Part shown: in pieces, positions 62,822 through 64,000 of the stretch
Layout: each line of letters starts with the position of its first letter
How positions within the stretch are numbered: position 1 is the first letter of the stretch
NCBI GenBank assembly: GCA_046294265.1
Contig: JBKBKC010000011.1
Coordinates: 1-64,000, forward strand
Direction: 5' to 3'
DNA: 64,000 bases
From: JBKBKC01 sp046294265
Lineage (GTDB): Bacteria; Pseudomonadota; Alphaproteobacteria; Rhodobacterales; Rhodobacteraceae
The notes under the pieces: model-generated
The model's database searches: none
Told to the model about the DNA's origin: nothing
What the model saw: the letters and a program-made list of their open reading frames with translations, nothing else
Program-made: the position numbers and the translations under genes

Positions 62822-63175
62822 CTGTTCCGCCCCCTCCTTCTTTCGCTGGCCCTTGGCACGACCCTGGCCACACCGACCCTCTCCGCCCCCCTGTCGCTGA
62901 TGGTCGGTCCGCCCGAAGGCCGCCACGTGACGTTTTCATTTGCCGAAGGCCGCAGCGCCCACGACGCCCTGGTGATCGAGACGCGGCGGCTGGGGAACCC
63001 CGGTGCCGCCCTGCGCATCTGGATCGACCGCAGCAAGGCCCCCCTGTTCGACCGCGTGCTCGGCCCCGATGACTGCAGGTTCGACGATGCGGGCGCCACC
63101 TGCCGCATCGTGATCGCGGGCGGCAGCGGCGACTATGCGTCAGCACAGATTGACCGAGGCGCGATTAACAGTTGA
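62822..63175 (+). CDS. small exported protein, probable CTG start
   Basis: From CTG at 62822 the 117-residue reading begins (M)FRPLLLSLALGTTLATPTLSA, a clear signal peptide that disappears if the first ATG (62900) is used. AAAAGGA ends seven bases before the CTG, ideal spacing. The mature part of about 95 residues has two Cys (DDCRFDDAGATCRIVIAG) likely in a disulfide, and an RIWIDRSKAPLFDRV segment. Family not recognised. The end overlaps a possible early start of the next gene by four bases. Confidence 0.65.
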   Translation: MFRPLLLSLALGTTLATPTLSAPLSLMVGPPEGRHVTFSFAEGRSAHDALVIETRRLGNPGAALRIWIDRSKAPLFDRVLGPDDCRFDDAGATCRIVIAGGSGDYASAQIDRGAINS

Positions 63176-63207
63176 CCATTTACGCTCTCGAAAGAGGAGA
63201 TTTCGAA

Positions 63208-63657
63208 TTGCGTATTGTTGCATCAACAATGGCCTGTGCGGCGGTGATCCTTCTTTGCGGCGCGGGTGCGCCTGCGCAGGCGCAGAACAGGCCTCCGGAG
63301 GTGAAGCTGTCGGCCAATTTCGTGGGCCTGCGGGTGAATGTGGACGGGTCGGGCGATCTGGTCGTCGTGGCGGCGCTTCATGACATCGGGGGCCGACTTG
63401 CGGCCTGCGGGCTGATTTTCCCGGACGGGGCAAAGGCGACGGCGATCAATAGGCGCAACAAGGTGCTGGAGGCGGTCGTCATCACCTTTCAGGGCCGCGC
63501 GCTGCCGGTCTATGCCACAGCCTTCGCATGGTTCGACACGGTGGCGGCCGCCGAGGCTGGGAAGGCGCGATGCTCGGTTTCTGGGCGCCCCTGGCAGGCC
63601 GCCTATGGGCGCGAAAAACCGGGCATCCGGCTGCGCAGCAACAGCTATCGTGACTGA
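63208..63657 (+). CDS. small exported protein, TTG start
   Basis: From TTG at 63208 the 149-residue protein begins (M)RIVASTMACAAVILLCG and has a signal-peptide end near AQA/QN. GAGGAG lies eight bases upstream. An earlier TTG at 63172 overlaps the previous stop but lacks a ribosome binding site and would place charged residues before the signal. The mature part contains SANFVGLRVNVDGSGDLVV, AACGLIFPDG and ARCSVSGRPW, with two cysteines. Unknown family; likely periplasmic. It may be co-transcribed with the preceding exported protein. Confidence 0.65.
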   Translation: MRIVASTMACAAVILLCGAGAPAQAQNRPPEVKLSANFVGLRVNVDGSGDLVVVAALHDIGGRLAACGLIFPDGAKATAINRRNKVLEAVVITFQGRALPVYATAFAWFDTVAAAEAGKARCSVSGRPWQAAYGREKPGIRLRSNSYRD

Positions 63658-63675
63658 CCGCTACGGCATGGGCGT

Positions 63676-64000
63676 TCAGCGCGGGTCCATCGTGGCGGGT
63701 GCGCCGCCCTCGAAGCGGTTGGGCTCGCCATAGCTGCATGGCGCCTCCTGCATTTCCAGATGCAGCCGGGCGCCGGTATAGGGATGGGCGCGGGCGAGAT
63801 CCTCGTCGAAGTCGATGCCAAGGCCGGGGGCCTCGGGCGGGATGATATAGCCATCCTCCCAGCGGATCGAATGCCGGATCAGCGCAAGGTGGAAGGCCCC
63901 CCCCGTCTCGATCGTCTCGGCGATCAGCAGGTTCGGGATCGAGGCCGACAGATGCACGTTCGCCGCCCACTCCACCGGACCCGCATACAGGTGCGGGGCC
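63676..64000 (-). CDS. enolase-superfamily (mandelate racemase/muconate lactonizing type) protein, C-terminal part
   Basis: Partial: the N-terminus lies beyond the right edge. The 108 visible codons contain EWAANVHLSASIPNLLIAE, where the conserved H is a late active-site motif of the mandelate-racemase group, and IIPPEAPGLGIDFDEDLAR, the usual C-terminal closing sequence of sugar-acid dehydratases and galactarolactone cycloisomerases. Full members have about 370-400 residues. It likely acts on a sugar acid. The exact substrate cannot be told from this end. Confidence 0.85.
   Translation of the reverse strand, partial: APHLYAGPVEWAANVHLSASIPNLLIAETIETGGAFHLALIRHSIRWEDGYIIPPEAPGLGIDFDEDLARAHPYTGARLHLEMQEAPCSYGEPNRFEGGAPATMDPR

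Overview
The window is GC-rich, densely packed DNA that reads as an alphaproteobacterial chromosome, most likely a Rhodobacteraceae relative. The reasons are a cyclic beta-1,2-glucan synthase, the gbpR/chvE/gguABC sugar locus, a mitochondrial-type NDUFS4-like complex I subunit, tad pilus genes, and hairpin repeats of the kind common in that family. Assignments come from reading the sequence only; no database search was run.

Layout. 1-670: scars of three insertion sequences (IS3, IS110, IS3). 1.1-8.8 kb: two adjacent ABC importers, phnD-phnC-phnE-phnE for phosphonate/phosphite-like ligands, and an AfuABC/AepX-type system whose binding protein lacks the tyrosine pair of ferric-iron binders. 9.2-17.7 kb: a giant ndvB gene with a 56-codon gene coupled upstream. 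18-27 kb: housekeeping and envelope genes (hom, small lipoprotein, pirin, tadE/F/G-type pilus genes, glutamate dehydrogenase). 27.5-30.5 kb: a GAF-Fis regulator, an acetaldehyde dehydrogenase and a DUF779 gene, with a perfect palindrome before the dehydrogenase. 30.5-40.7 kb: a LysR regulator divergent from chvE-gguA-gguB-gguC and three catabolic genes that together make a nearly complete non-phosphorylating L-arabinose (or galactose) pathway toward 2-oxoglutarate. 40.7-52.7 kb: DUF4342, yebC, a DASS transporter, EamA, ymdB, an unrecognised two-gene cassette, uvrB, a methyltransferase, the NDUFS4-like gene and a GNAT gene.

52.8-61.3 kb: an integrated element of about 8.5 kb in the 3' end of tRNA-Arg(TCT), bounded by 17-bp direct repeats. 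It carries an integrase, an AlpA-like protein, a capsid protein, a ClpP-type head protease, a tail tape measure, an XRE regulator between two copies of its probable operator, and a lambda-O-like initiator with iterons inside its own gene. No terminase, portal, tail tube or lysis gene is visible. This is the best candidate in the window for an undescribed system: a compact phage satellite carrying both head and tail-length determinants, or else a strongly reduced prophage.

61.5-64 kb: three exported proteins of unknown function and the C-terminal end of an enolase-superfamily enzyme. Two genes, the EamA transporter and one exported protein, appear to start at CTG with well-placed Shine-Dalgarno sequences.
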